From Chloroflexota bacterium (GTDB taxonomy: Bacteria > Chloroflexota > Dehalococcoidia > SM23-28-2 > RBG-16-64-32), in the NCBI GenBank assembly GCA_029262695.1, contig JAJCYV010000022.1, positions 113,787-177,786 of the forward strand: 64,000 nucleotides of DNA. The letters run 5' to 3'. The notes beneath the pieces were generated by a model. The model did not search any database. It was not told the DNA's origin and saw nothing but the letters and a program-made list of their open reading frames with translations. Made by a program: the position numbers and the translations under genes. Of the stretch, positions 51,668 through 60,088 are shown one piece after another; the stretch's first letter is position 1; each line of letters opens with the position of its first letter.

Positions 51668-53722
51668 CTAATCCAGTGCTGCTACGGCGTCACTCGGCTC
51701 TACCAGGAACCATCCCGCCATCTCCAGGTGGAGCGCGGAACAGAACTCCGTGCAGTAGAAATTGTACGCTCCGGACTTGTCCGCGACGAACTCAAACGTC
51801 GCCACCTCTCCGGGCTCCAGGCTGGCCTGGATATTGTAGTGGGCGATCGCGAATCCGTGCGTCGCGTCACGCGTCTGCTCGATGTTAGTGATGTGCAGGG
51901 TCACGTTGTCGCCTTCTTTAACCCTGACGATGTCGGGCGTAAAGTGGCTTCTCACGGCCGTCATCCACACCGTCACGTTGTTGCCGTCGCGCTCGACCTT
52001 CTCTTCGCCGGCGTCGATCGCCTCCGGATGGGTGTCCATCGTCAGGGCGTCAGTGCCGGCCGCGTAGAGTTCCAGCGCCGATAGCTTGTCCGCTTTCATG
52101 ATCTGGACGTAGTGCGGCTCGCCGATGCCGATCGGCATGTCGGCGATCAAGTCCATCGGGCCTTCACCGTCCACCAGGTCAATGAGCTGGAAGTTCTGCG
52201 GATGCAGGGGTCCGATCGGCGCGAAGCGGTCGATCGACCACTTGTTCAGCGCCACGAGGTAGTTGTCGTCGGGCGTAACCGTGTCACCCTCTGCGGTGGC
52301 CAGGTGTCCGATGTTGTAGTGGACGGAGATCTTGTCCACGAGCTCGAAGGGGGCTTCGCCACCCGTGACAACGTCGTCGCCCAGTGTGAACTTGGCGACC
52401 GCGCTCTCCAGGAAGAGGCTCGTGTAGCCGTGGCCCTTGCTGTCGAACTGCGTGTGCAGCGGCCCCGCGCCTACCTCGACCTGGGCGGCGAGAACCGAGT
52501 CGTAGTTGAGGATCGGGATGCCGTAGTCGTCGAACCCTTCGAAGTCCTCTGCAGCAATCGCCGCCTCAACCTTTTCGAAGTCGAAGATCGTGACATGCGG
52601 GTCCAGCTTCCCCGAGACCACGAGGTAGCGCCCTGTCGGCGAAACATCGATCCCGTGCGGGCTCTTGGGCTCCGGGATCAGGTAGAGGATGCCTTCCTCA
52701 ACCGCAGTCTCGATCCGGATTACCCGCTGGCCGCCGATCATCTCGTACTTGCCATCCGCGATGAGCTGCTCCGCCGCCTTCCAGTTGATGAGGTGCAGGT
52801 AGTCGAAGTTGTTCCGCGAAGCTCCGGCTTCCATCGGATCGCCGATCGGCTCGCTGAGCGCCTCGTCGAAGTCAGCGCCGACGGAAAGCTCAGTGTTGAA
52901 GGACCCGAAGAAGCCCCAGCCAGCGCTGACCAGCTTGCCGGCGTCCGCCAGGTCCTGCGTGTACGGCGGAAGCTCAAGCTGGAAACTCTCGTCCATGTTG
53001 ATCCGGCCGTTGGTCTGATCGATCTTCAGCCAGGCCGAAGCGCCGCGATAAACATCTGCGTACTCGTCGCTGCCGGCATAAGTGCCGGGCGGCCACGGCA
53101 TCGGGAACTTGGACGTGATCATCGCGTATTCGCTGTCAGGCGTGACGAACAGCCCGCCGTGCGACGTCTGGATGTTCGGAATTGCGAGGACCTGCTTTGT
53201 GCGCATGTCCTGCAGGTCGACCATCGCCACGCGACCGTTCGCCCGGTCGTTGACGTACAGCCAGCGGCCGTCGTAATCGCCGGCGGTCTCACTCAGGGCC
53301 GGGTGGTGGGTGTCTCCCCAGGTGAGTTCGACGCCTTCGGGGTTGCCCCCGGCGAGAACGGTGTCACCCCAGTCAGCCCCGTAGCCGTAGCCTTGCCACG
53401 GTTCTGGGGTGAAGGCGGCGATGACCTTCAGGATGCGCATGGACGGCATGCCGATCACGAAGACCTGGCCGGAGTGCCCACCGGACGCAAACATGACATA
53501 GTCGTCATACTCACCGGGCGGGACGAACTGCTGAAGCGCGTGCTTCATGTCCTCCGGAGTTAGGCCGCGCGCGGCGGCAATGTCATCCAGATCACTGGAG
53601 ACTCCGTTGCCGTTGCCGTCGCCGTTGCCTCCGTCATCGTCTCCGCAGGCGCCGGCGGCAAACACTCCGCCCAGCACAAGCACGAGGAGCGCCAATAGCG
53701 GAACTAGATACTGACGTTTCAT
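51668..53722 (-). CDS. nosZ: Nitrous oxide reductase, clade II (Sec-type)
   Basis: Protein of 684 residues. It reduces N2O to N2 outside the membrane. The N-terminus is a Sec-type signal with a possible, weak lipobox (FAAGAC), then a low-complexity DDDGGNGDGNGNG linker; no Tat motif is present, which marks clade II. The seven-bladed propeller carries CuZ histidines in DTHHP, SPHGID, LHTQF, NIGHLA and EPHY. The C-terminal cupredoxin domain has the CuA site DATHGFAIAHYNI and YNFYCTEFCSALHLEM. All expected ligands appear intact. It is the first gene of the minus-strand nos operon. A 7+7 base palindrome lies 67-90 bases upstream. Confidence 0.96.
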   Translation of the reverse strand: MKRQYLVPLLALLVLVLGGVFAAGACGDDDGGNGDGNGNGVSSDLDDIAAARGLTPEDMKHALQQFVPPGEYDDYVMFASGGHSGQVFVIGMPSMRILKVIAAFTPEPWQGYGYGADWGDTVLAGGNPEGVELTWGDTHHPALSETAGDYDGRWLYVNDRANGRVAMVDLQDMRTKQVLAIPNIQTSHGGLFVTPDSEYAMITSKFPMPWPPGTYAGSDEYADVYRGASAWLKIDQTNGRINMDESFQLELPPYTQDLADAGKLVSAGWGFFGSFNTELSVGADFDEALSEPIGDPMEAGASRNNFDYLHLINWKAAEQLIADGKYEMIGGQRVIRIETAVEEGILYLIPEPKSPHGIDVSPTGRYLVVSGKLDPHVTIFDFEKVEAAIAAEDFEGFDDYGIPILNYDSVLAAQVEVGAGPLHTQFDSKGHGYTSLFLESAVAKFTLGDDVVTGGEAPFELVDKISVHYNIGHLATAEGDTVTPDDNYLVALNKWSIDRFAPIGPLHPQNFQLIDLVDGEGPMDLIADMPIGIGEPHYVQIMKADKLSALELYAAGTDALTMDTHPEAIDAGEEKVERDGNNVTVWMTAVRSHFTPDIVRVKEGDNVTLHITNIEQTRDATHGFAIAHYNIQASLEPGEVATFEFVADKSGAYNFYCTEFCSALHLEMAGWFLVEPSDAVAALD

Positions 53723-53788
53723 CAGAACAACCTCCTTAGCCGACCCTGGCGTTGTAGGGACGGTTCATCGCGACTCGTATTACAGGCG

Positions 53789-53812
53789 CTATTGTGACGC
53801 CGGTAACAATAG
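53789..53812. promoter_or_regulatory. Palindrome upstream of nosZ
   Basis: CTATTGT and ACAATAG are perfect seven-base arms around a ten-base spacer. On the minus strand a TAATAC (53777-53782) could be the nosZ -10 box; the palindrome would then cover the -35 region. It is a candidate site for the Rrf2 regulator encoded next door or for another nitrogen-oxide regulator. Confidence 0.45.
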
Positions 53813-53989
53813 GGATGGAGGGCCTAAAGTCCCGCCGGTGACAGGCCCATTGGCTCATTGTGTAGTGCGCGACTTAACGTTAGACCCGAATGGCGCCGGA
53901 AAGCGCGCTATCAGACAAGTATAGGTCGTAGTGCACAAAATACCTCGAGGCGAGAGCGAGTCAGCGGAGGGGCGACGAACCGCTCGGCG

Positions 53990-54406
53990 CTAGACTTCTT
54001 CGAGACCCGCGAGGCTTTCGAGGCTGGTCGAGGCCAGAGCCACGAGCAAAACCCGCTGAGCGCTCTGCCAGGGCTCGTGCAGCACGCACTTGTCGCCACC
54101 TCCGCAGGGGCCGCCGCTGAGCATGCAATCTGATCCGTCGATCTCCCCCTCAGCAGCTCTGACGATATCCAGCAGTGAGATCAGCTCCGGGGGCCGGGTC
54201 AGCCGGTGGCCACCGGACGAGCCCGTTCTGCTTTCCGTGAGGCCGGCGTTCTGCAGCAACGTCAGGACCTGCGGCGCGTACTGACCTGGCACGTTCATCG
54301 TCGCCGCTATCTCTCTGGTCTTGAGATAGGCGTCACCGTGCGCCCGGGCGAGGGCGATCGCCGCGCGCACAACATACTGACCACGTTTGGTTAGGCTCAG
54401 ATCCAT
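53990..54406 (-). CDS. Rrf2-family regulator with three cysteines (NsrR/IscR-like)
   Basis: Protein of 138 residues. The N-terminal winged helix (RGQYVVRAAIALARAHGDAYLKTREIAATMNVPGQYAPQVLTLLQNAGLTESRTGSSGGHRL) is standard for Rrf2 proteins. The Cys triad C-x6-C-x5-C (SDCMLSGGPCGGGDKCVLH) could hold an Fe-S cluster that senses nitric oxide or redox state. The C-terminus SLESLAGLEEV is normal. It lies upstream of nosZ in the same direction, with its own 267-base gap, and is the likely nos regulator. A TATGAT eight bases before ATG suggests a leaderless transcript. Confidence 0.9.
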   Translation of the reverse strand: MDLSLTKRGQYVVRAAIALARAHGDAYLKTREIAATMNVPGQYAPQVLTLLQNAGLTESRTGSSGGHRLTRPPELISLLDIVRAAEGEIDGSDCMLSGGPCGGGDKCVLHEPWQSAQRVLLVALASTSLESLAGLEEV

Positions 54407-54414
54407 CTACTCTA

Positions 54415-54420
54415 ATCATA
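54415..54420 (-). promoter_or_regulatory. Candidate -10 box of a leaderless rrf2 transcript
   Basis: On the minus strand TATGAT is followed by eight bases and then the ATG of the Rrf2 gene, and no ribosome-binding site is visible. This spacing would put the transcription start at or beside the start codon. No good -35 box is seen. Confidence 0.35.
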
Positions 54421-54475
54421 CTTCCCGCTGGAGCCCGCAGCAGATGGCGACCATCGAAAAGCGGAGCCGGGGCCG

Positions 54476-55387
54476 TCAGGAGACTACGGTCAGCTGACCG
54501 GGCGTGGCTTCGAACGTGGCCGGCGTCGTACCCACCGCGTCGCCGTCCGTCTCGACCAGGATCGCAGTCTCCGCGGTGAACTCCACACGCGACGCCTGCC
54601 GGTATTCCACCTCCGGGCTATCGACGAATGTGCCACTGCGCAGCTTCGGCAGTCCGCCGATCCGGCGCCAGCCGGCAACGTGCTCAACAACTACGGCGTC
54701 AAGCAACCCGTCGTCCAACCTGGCTCTGGGCGCCGTCCTCATACCGCCCCCTGTGTAGCAGCCGTTGGCGATCCAGGCGTTGTTCAGCATCAGCTCCCGC
54801 GCCGGTGAACCATCGATCACGACCGTCGCGAGGGCGGGCTGGTAGCGCCGCATCGTTGTCAGGATCGCCCACCAGAACGCCGGTGGCCCTGACAGCCGCC
54901 GCTGCGCGCGGTTGACCTCGTGGCAGACCATGGCGCCCATGCCGACTTCCGCCGCGTTGACGAACCAGCGTGACGATCGTTCACCACTGAAGTCGGTGAA
55001 CGTCGCACGGCCCACGTCGATCTTGCGGCGGTCTCCCCGCGCCAGCACCGAAGCGGCCTTCTCGATGTCGCGCGGGATGCCCAGCGTTCGCACGAAATCG
55101 CTCCCGGTACCGCGAGGGAGCACCCCGAGCGCCGTCCCGCCGGTGCCGTTGGCGAGAAGCCCGTTGGCGACTTCTCCGATCGTCCCATCGCCACCGACGG
55201 CGACCACGACCTCGTACCTACCGGCCGCCCTGGCGGCGAGACGCATGCCGTCGCCCGGCCCCTCCGTACGGACCGCGCGGAACGGCGGAAGCACCTCTTG
55301 CAGCCGCTTGCGCAGCTTCCACCAGTTCCGGCCCGTGGACCTGTTCGCCGAGCGCGGATTGACGATCAGCAGAAGGCGCGGCGTCAT
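54476..55387 (-). CDS. Diacylglycerol/lipid kinase family protein
   Basis: Protein of 303 residues. It starts RLLLIVNPRSANRSTGRNW, the NPxSG-like start of the DAGK catalytic domain, and VVVAVGGDGTIGEVANGLL contains the GGDGT nucleotide motif. ALGVLPRGTGSDFVRTLGIP is the next conserved block. The enzyme phosphorylates diacylglycerol or a similar lipid, as YegS/DgkB do. The start overlaps the stop of the GlpD-like gene by four bases, so it belongs to a three-gene lipid operon. Confidence 0.9.
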   Translation of the reverse strand: MTPRLLLIVNPRSANRSTGRNWWKLRKRLQEVLPPFRAVRTEGPGDGMRLAARAAGRYEVVVAVGGDGTIGEVANGLLANGTGGTALGVLPRGTGSDFVRTLGIPRDIEKAASVLARGDRRKIDVGRATFTDFSGERSSRWFVNAAEVGMGAMVCHEVNRAQRRLSGPPAFWWAILTTMRRYQPALATVVIDGSPARELMLNNAWIANGCYTGGGMRTAPRARLDDGLLDAVVVEHVAGWRRIGGLPKLRSGTFVDSPEVEYRQASRVEFTAETAILVETDGDAVGTTPATFEATPGQLTVVS

Positions 55388-57072
55388 GGGGGCGGCCGCA
55401 CTGGATCGGTCTGATCGCGGCGAAACGCCATCATGCTCTCAGCGGCCCGACGATAAGCCTCGGCCTGCTCCCCGGCCTCGTCTTCGCCCCAGCCCAGCGT
55501 GCGGCCCAGGACCGATGCCACTCTCTCGGCGCCCGCGCCACCCGCCTCCGGGCTGAATAGCATCAGGTCGCTGCGGCGGCGCATGAAGTCCTCCAGAGTG
55601 ACCGCCATCTCCGCCTCCGCCGCGAACGCAGCCTCGGCGAGCAGCACAGGCGAGCCCGGAACGACGGCTTCGAGCAGGCCGGGATCCTTCCGCGCCTCGG
55701 CCAGGACGCCGACGTGGTCCGTCCCGTGAGTATCGATGAGGTAACCCGCTGATTCACTGGAGATGCCCCAGCCGCGCGCGAGAGCTGCGACCGCCTGCGC
55801 GCGATAGCGATCGAAGCCTGAGATCGCGCCCGGCAGGCGCACACGCGAGGTCTGGCAGCGCGCCGGACTGAGCGTGAAGACAGCAGACTCGGCCTCAACG
55901 ACCCGGTCGACGGCACGCTCCGCCATGGCGCGCCCGTTGGTGAGCTTGCCGCCGACGATCGCATAGGCGCCCGGCGGGCCGTCCAGGACTTCGTAGTCGC
56001 GGGCCACGTCGGACGGCGAAGGCGAGCCTTCCTCCGCGATGAGCGGGCGCACGCCCGCCCACGTCGCGGTCACGTCGGCCATCGTCAGGTCGACGTTGAA
56101 GTTGCCGTTCACGGCGTCGAGGATCAGGCCGACATCCGCCGCGTCGGCTTCCACCTCGCCCGCGTCGCCTGACCAGTCCGAGTCGGTCGTTCCCACGTAG
56201 CTGTAGAGGCCGTACGGAACGACGAACAACGGCCGCTCTTGCCAGTAGAAGGCGACGACGGAGTCCGTCCGCAACCGCTCGCGAGGGAGCACCACGTGGA
56301 TACCCTTCGTCGGACGCAGGACGGCGCCTTCGCCGGACTTGCCGCGCCACTCGTCTGTCCACGGGCCGGCAGCGCCGATGACGGAGCGGGCGCGGACGGT
56401 CAGTTCGTCGCCGCTCACGACGTCGCGGCAGTTCACGCCGCTGGTGCACCCTCCCGTCGTCTCCAGCGACGCCGCTTCGACATAGTTCGCGACGGCGGCG
56501 CCGTGATCGGTCGCCGACAGCGCCACGGTCAGCGTGAGGCGGGCGTCGTTGGTGATCGCGTCGAAATAGCGGAAGCCGGAGCGAAGACCGACGTCGCGCA
56601 GGGCGGGCTCCTCTTCGATGAGCTGTTCGCGGGACCGGGCGCGGTGGCGGCCCATTCCCTGCCGGCCGGCCAGCACGTCGTAGCCGGTGAGGCCGATCCG
56701 CAGCAGGAGTGCGTTGTCCCGGCCACCCCTGAAAACGGGCAGCGTGAAGAGGATCGGCCGCACGAGATGCGGAGCGAGGCGCAACAGCCGCCCGCGCTCG
56801 CGCACCCCCTCCCGCACCAGGCTGATGTGCCGGTGCCGCAAGTAGCGGAGGCCACCGTGAACGAGTCGCGATGAGCGGCTGCTGGTGCCAGAGGCGAAGT
56901 CGCCCCGCTCGACGAGGGCCACGCTGAGGCCGCGCATGGCAGCGTCCCTCGCCACCCAGGCGCCGGTGATGCCGCCGCCGACGACAGCGAGGTCGAACGT
57001 CTCGCGGCGGAGGCGCTCCAACGCCTCGCCGCGCTGCGGCCGGCGTGCCGGCAGGGGCGCAGGTTCAGCCAT
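55384..57072 (-). CDS. FAD-dependent glycerol-3-phosphate dehydrogenase (GlpD-like)
   Basis: Protein of 562 residues from ATG 57072; the track start at 57195 is inside the upstream gene. FAD motif FDLAVVGGGITGAWVARDAAMRGLSVALVERGDFASGTSSRSSRLVHGGLRYL is a near-signature for GlpD. VGTTDSDWSGD and the C-terminal helical domain (SAGYLIDTHGTDHVGVLAEA, TLEDFMRRRSDLMLF) complete the family pattern. It oxidises sn-glycerol-3-phosphate to dihydroxyacetone phosphate and feeds the quinone pool. It overlaps the AGPS-like gene by eight bases. Here it could supply or recycle dihydroxyacetone phosphate units for ether lipid synthesis. Confidence 0.93.
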   Translation of the reverse strand: MAEPAPLPARRPQRGEALERLRRETFDLAVVGGGITGAWVARDAAMRGLSVALVERGDFASGTSSRSSRLVHGGLRYLRHRHISLVREGVRERGRLLRLAPHLVRPILFTLPVFRGGRDNALLLRIGLTGYDVLAGRQGMGRHRARSREQLIEEEPALRDVGLRSGFRYFDAITNDARLTLTVALSATDHGAAVANYVEAASLETTGGCTSGVNCRDVVSGDELTVRARSVIGAAGPWTDEWRGKSGEGAVLRPTKGIHVVLPRERLRTDSVVAFYWQERPLFVVPYGLYSYVGTTDSDWSGDAGEVEADAADVGLILDAVNGNFNVDLTMADVTATWAGVRPLIAEEGSPSPSDVARDYEVLDGPPGAYAIVGGKLTNGRAMAERAVDRVVEAESAVFTLSPARCQTSRVRLPGAISGFDRYRAQAVAALARGWGISSESAGYLIDTHGTDHVGVLAEARKDPGLLEAVVPGSPVLLAEAAFAAEAEMAVTLEDFMRRRSDLMLFSPEAGGAGAERVASVLGRTLGWGEDEAGEQAEAYRRAAESMMAFRRDQTDPVRPPP

Positions 57073-58741
57073 CGCCCACGGCCGGAGGGGGTTGGCTCGC
57101 TTCCGCCGATGGTGGCACGAGCTTGCCCGGGTTGAGTATGCCTTCGGGGTCGAGAGCCGTCTTGATCGCGGAGAGCCAGCCGGCGCCCTGTTCACCCAGG
57201 TAGCCCGGCATCCAGCGGCGGTGCTCCGCCCCGATGCCGTGGTGGTGGCTCAGCGCGCCGCCGTTGCGCACGATCGCATCCGTGGCCGCCGCCTTTACGC
57301 GCTCCCACTGCTCTACCTCAGCGCCCTTCTCTTGCGGCGCCAGGAATGTGTAGTAGATCGACCCTCCGTCGCGATAGGAGTGCGAGAGATGGGCCATGAC
57401 GACGCTGCGCTCACCCAGCGCGCCGTAGAGAGCGTCGCGAACGGCGGCGTGAAGGGCGAGGTAGCGGTCCCAGGGCACAGCAGTCTCAAGCGTTTCGACC
57501 ATGATTCCGTGATCCAGGAGTGTGTCGCGGAGGAGGGGCGCGTCGTAACGTCCACGCTTCCAGGCCCGGCCGGCGCCCTTGCCGATCGAGAAAGCGCCGT
57601 GGCGGCCGAGGATCCGCTTCGCCGCCGCCCGCTCGTGGCGGACGTCGGCCTCGTTGCCCTCGAAGCCGAGGATCATCACCGAACCCGACTCCAGGCTGAG
57701 GCCGCGACGCCCCAGGTACCAGCGGCCGACACCTTCGACGACGCCGGCGAACCCCTGCGGCGGCGCCCGCAGCGCCAGCGTCGATTCCGTCTCAGTCTCG
57801 TCGGAGACCCGGAGGACTGCGGGAGAGATGTCCGACTGCATGATCTCGCGCGCGGCCTCCACGCCCTCCGCGAACGACGGCAGGAGGTATCCCCGGTAGT
57901 CGTCGTGTTCGGGCAGTGGGGCCAGCCGCAGCGTGGCCTGCGTGATGACGCCCAGCGTACCCTCTGACCCGGTAATCACCTGCACGAGATCCGGACCGGC
58001 GGCCGCAGCGGGTACGTTCGGGGTGGTGAGCAGGCCGTCCGGGTGAGCGAGGTGCATCGACTGCACCAGCTCGGCGATCGCCCCGTAGCGCGTTGAGTTC
58101 TGTCCGGCCGAGCGGGTCGCGATCCAGCCACCGACGGTGGAGTAGACGAAGGACTGCGGAAAGTGGCCGAGGGTGAAGCCGCCGGGGTTGAGGAAGCGCT
58201 CCAGATCGGGGCCCATGATGCCCGCCTGCACTGTGGCCGTGGCCGAGTGTTGGTCGATGGCGAGCGGCCTGCTCAACTCGGCAAGGTCGAGGGTGATCGA
58301 AGGCCGGTCGCCGCACGGCTCGACGCCGCCGACGACGGACGTGCCGCCGCCGAACGGGATGACGGCGAGCCCGTGCCGCCGCGCCAGCCGCAGGACTTCC
58401 AGCACGTGCTCTTCCGTCGCTGGAGTAACGACAGCGTCTGTCGGGCTCGGCACTTCGCCGCGGCGGATGCGCACCAGGTCCTTGTACCCCTTACCGAGGC
58501 TGAAAACGGCACGGGCGGCATCGTCAGTCGAGACGCCCTGCACCCCGACGAGGCCGGAGAGTTCCGAGATGACGCCATCGGGAAGGCGACCGGGCGACAC
58601 GGTGATCTCGGACGCCGACTCCAGGCGCTCCGCCGGCTTGGTCTCGCCCATGCGGTCCCGCACGTAGGACCAGAACCGCTCGGGGGCAGGCAGATGGTAG
58701 GATTCACCCTCGCGGCCCCAGCCCCACCACTTCGATCGCAT
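57065..58741 (-). CDS. FAD-linked oxidase, alkyl-dihydroxyacetonephosphate synthase-like
   Basis: Protein of 558 residues; AGGAGG precedes both GTG 58744 and ATG 58741. The start RSKWWGWGREGE is characteristic of AGPS-like proteins. The FAD-binding PCMH domain has VIPFGGGTSVVGGVE and TVGGWIATRSAGQNSTRYG; the C-terminal cap has LSHSYRDGGSIYYTFL and GALSHHHGIGAEHRRWM, where the HHH segment corresponds to the catalytic histidines of AGPS. AGPS exchanges the acyl group of acyl-DHAP for a fatty alcohol, forming the ether bond. Whether this protein makes ether lipids or oxidises a hydroxy acid (glycolate-oxidase-like) is open; the operon favours lipid work. Confidence 0.88.
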   Translation of the reverse strand: MRSKWWGWGREGESYHLPAPERFWSYVRDRMGETKPAERLESASEITVSPGRLPDGVISELSGLVGVQGVSTDDAARAVFSLGKGYKDLVRIRRGEVPSPTDAVVTPATEEHVLEVLRLARRHGLAVIPFGGGTSVVGGVEPCGDRPSITLDLAELSRPLAIDQHSATATVQAGIMGPDLERFLNPGGFTLGHFPQSFVYSTVGGWIATRSAGQNSTRYGAIAELVQSMHLAHPDGLLTTPNVPAAAAGPDLVQVITGSEGTLGVITQATLRLAPLPEHDDYRGYLLPSFAEGVEAAREIMQSDISPAVLRVSDETETESTLALRAPPQGFAGVVEGVGRWYLGRRGLSLESGSVMILGFEGNEADVRHERAAAKRILGRHGAFSIGKGAGRAWKRGRYDAPLLRDTLLDHGIMVETLETAVPWDRYLALHAAVRDALYGALGERSVVMAHLSHSYRDGGSIYYTFLAPQEKGAEVEQWERVKAAATDAIVRNGGALSHHHGIGAEHRRWMPGYLGEQGAGWLSAIKTALDPEGILNPGKLVPPSAEASQPPPAVGDG

Positions 58742-58938
58742 CACGTCAGACCTCCTGACCCGACCGTAGCCCGAAGACCGCTTGAAATCCAGTGCCAGTG
58801 CACCTCTCTATCCGATCGGCGCCCGGACGAAGCAGCCGTCAAGAACACTGTCGCAGCCGTGCGATCGGGTGTGAGGCAGGGCACTGCCCCTCTCTGGCGG
58901 TGGGGCTATACTGGTGCACTAAGCAAGGAGGCCGCCAC

Positions 58939-59376
58939 ATGCCCATGAACCCCACCGTGATGAAGATCTTCGCGCGATCGCACACCTTCTGGTACCGCAT
59001 TTCCGGCGGCGTGCTCGGCGGGAAGATGGGAAGCGCGCCCATCGCGCTGCTGACGACGACGGGCCGCAAGTCGGGGAACAAGCGCACAACGCCGCTGCAG
59101 ACGATCATGGACGGCGAGACCATCATCCTCATCGCCTCTAACGCCGGCCACAAGGTGCACCCCCAGTGGTGGCTCAACCTCAAGGCCAATCCCGAGGCCA
59201 CCGTTCAGGTCAAGCGCGACGTGCGCGAGATGCGCGCTGAGGAGGCGACCGGCGAGGAGCGCGAACGCCTCTGGCAGAAGGCGGTGGACCAGTACGCCGG
59301 TTACGCCAACTACCAGAAGACCGCCGATCGCGAGATCCCGGTAGTCGTACTCAAGCCTGTACAGCCGGGCGCCTGA
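58939..59376 (+). CDS. Deazaflavin (F420)-dependent nitroreductase family protein
   Basis: Protein of 145 residues from ATG 58939, with AAGGAGG nine bases upstream; the track start at 58792 has no support. Family blocks are RISGGVLGGKMGSAPIALLTTTGRKSGNKRTTPLQ and IIIASNAGHKVHPQWWLNLKANPEATVQV (the spacing of ASxxG...P.W..NL..NP is typical). Members (DDN/FDOR group) use F420 to reduce quinones or nitro compounds. A TATACT at about 58907-58912 may be its -10 box. Cofactor F420 genes are not in the window. Confidence 0.88.
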   Translation: MPMNPTVMKIFARSHTFWYRISGGVLGGKMGSAPIALLTTTGRKSGNKRTTPLQTIMDGETIILIASNAGHKVHPQWWLNLKANPEATVQVKRDVREMRAEEATGEERERLWQKAVDQYAGYANYQKTADREIPVVVLKPVQPGA

Positions 59377-59399
59377 CAGAGATACCGAAGGGAGCACAG

Positions 59400-60032
59400 A
59401 TGAAGGGTCACAGGTGGTTCGCGGCGGTCTACGACCGGATGACAGCGCCGGCCGAGCGCGGCTTCATGAAAGACATACGAAAGGAGCTCGCCGGCGGCGC
59501 CAGCGGGCGCGTGCTTGAGATCGGCGCCGGGACCGGCGCCAACTTCGCCTACTACGAGGACGGCCTCGAGGTGGTGGCGACGGAGCCGGACCCCTACATG
59601 CTGCGCAGAGCGGAGGCCCGGGCTGCGGAGTCAAAGGCTCGAATCGACCTCAAGCAGGCCCCGGCGGCGAAGCTGCCGGTCGAGGACGCCAGCTTCGACA
59701 CGGTCGTCGGCACTCTCGTCATGTGTTCGGTCGATGATCAGGCTGAGGCGCTCGCGGAGGTGCGCCGTGTGCTCAAGCCGACGGGCGAGTACCGCTTCTT
59801 TGAGCACGTCCGCTACGAGAACCCGATCGGCGGGCTGAGTCAGACGCTGATCGCGCCGCTCTGGGGTTGGTGTGGCGCCGGCTGCCACCCGAACCGAAAG
59901 ACGGTCGACTCGATACGCGACGCCGGATTCGAGGTGAGCCGAGTCGAGGTCACCATGCCGACGCCGCCGATTCCGCCGATGCTCTTCACGCGGCCCCACG
60001 CCCTGGGCTTCGCGACTCCAGCAAGCGGCTGA
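59400..60032 (+). CDS. Class I SAM-dependent methyltransferase
   Basis: Protein of 210 residues. SAM motif I is GRVLEIGAGTGANFAYY, motif II VVATEPDPYMLRRAEAR, and FDTVVGTLVMCSVDDQAEALAEVRRVLKPTGEYRFFEHVR matches the methyltransf_11 pattern. A late block WCGAGCHPNRKT resembles METTL7-like or phosphatidylethanolamine methyltransferase-like proteins (recalled). It follows the deazaflavin reductase by 23 bases. The substrate may be a lipid or thiol; this is unproven. Confidence 0.87.
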   Translation: MKGHRWFAAVYDRMTAPAERGFMKDIRKELAGGASGRVLEIGAGTGANFAYYEDGLEVVATEPDPYMLRRAEARAAESKARIDLKQAPAAKLPVEDASFDTVVGTLVMCSVDDQAEALAEVRRVLKPTGEYRFFEHVRYENPIGGLSQTLIAPLWGWCGAGCHPNRKTVDSIRDAGFEVSRVEVTMPTPPIPPMLFTRPHALGFATPASG

Positions 60033-60088
60033 GGCCACCAGCGCGACCCTGATCGCGCGCCGGGGCGGCGGCTCGTATTCTGTGGGGC

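Noticed and set aside
52112-53563. Plus-strand ORF of 483 aa
   Set aside because: It is antisense to nosZ and a compositional shadow.
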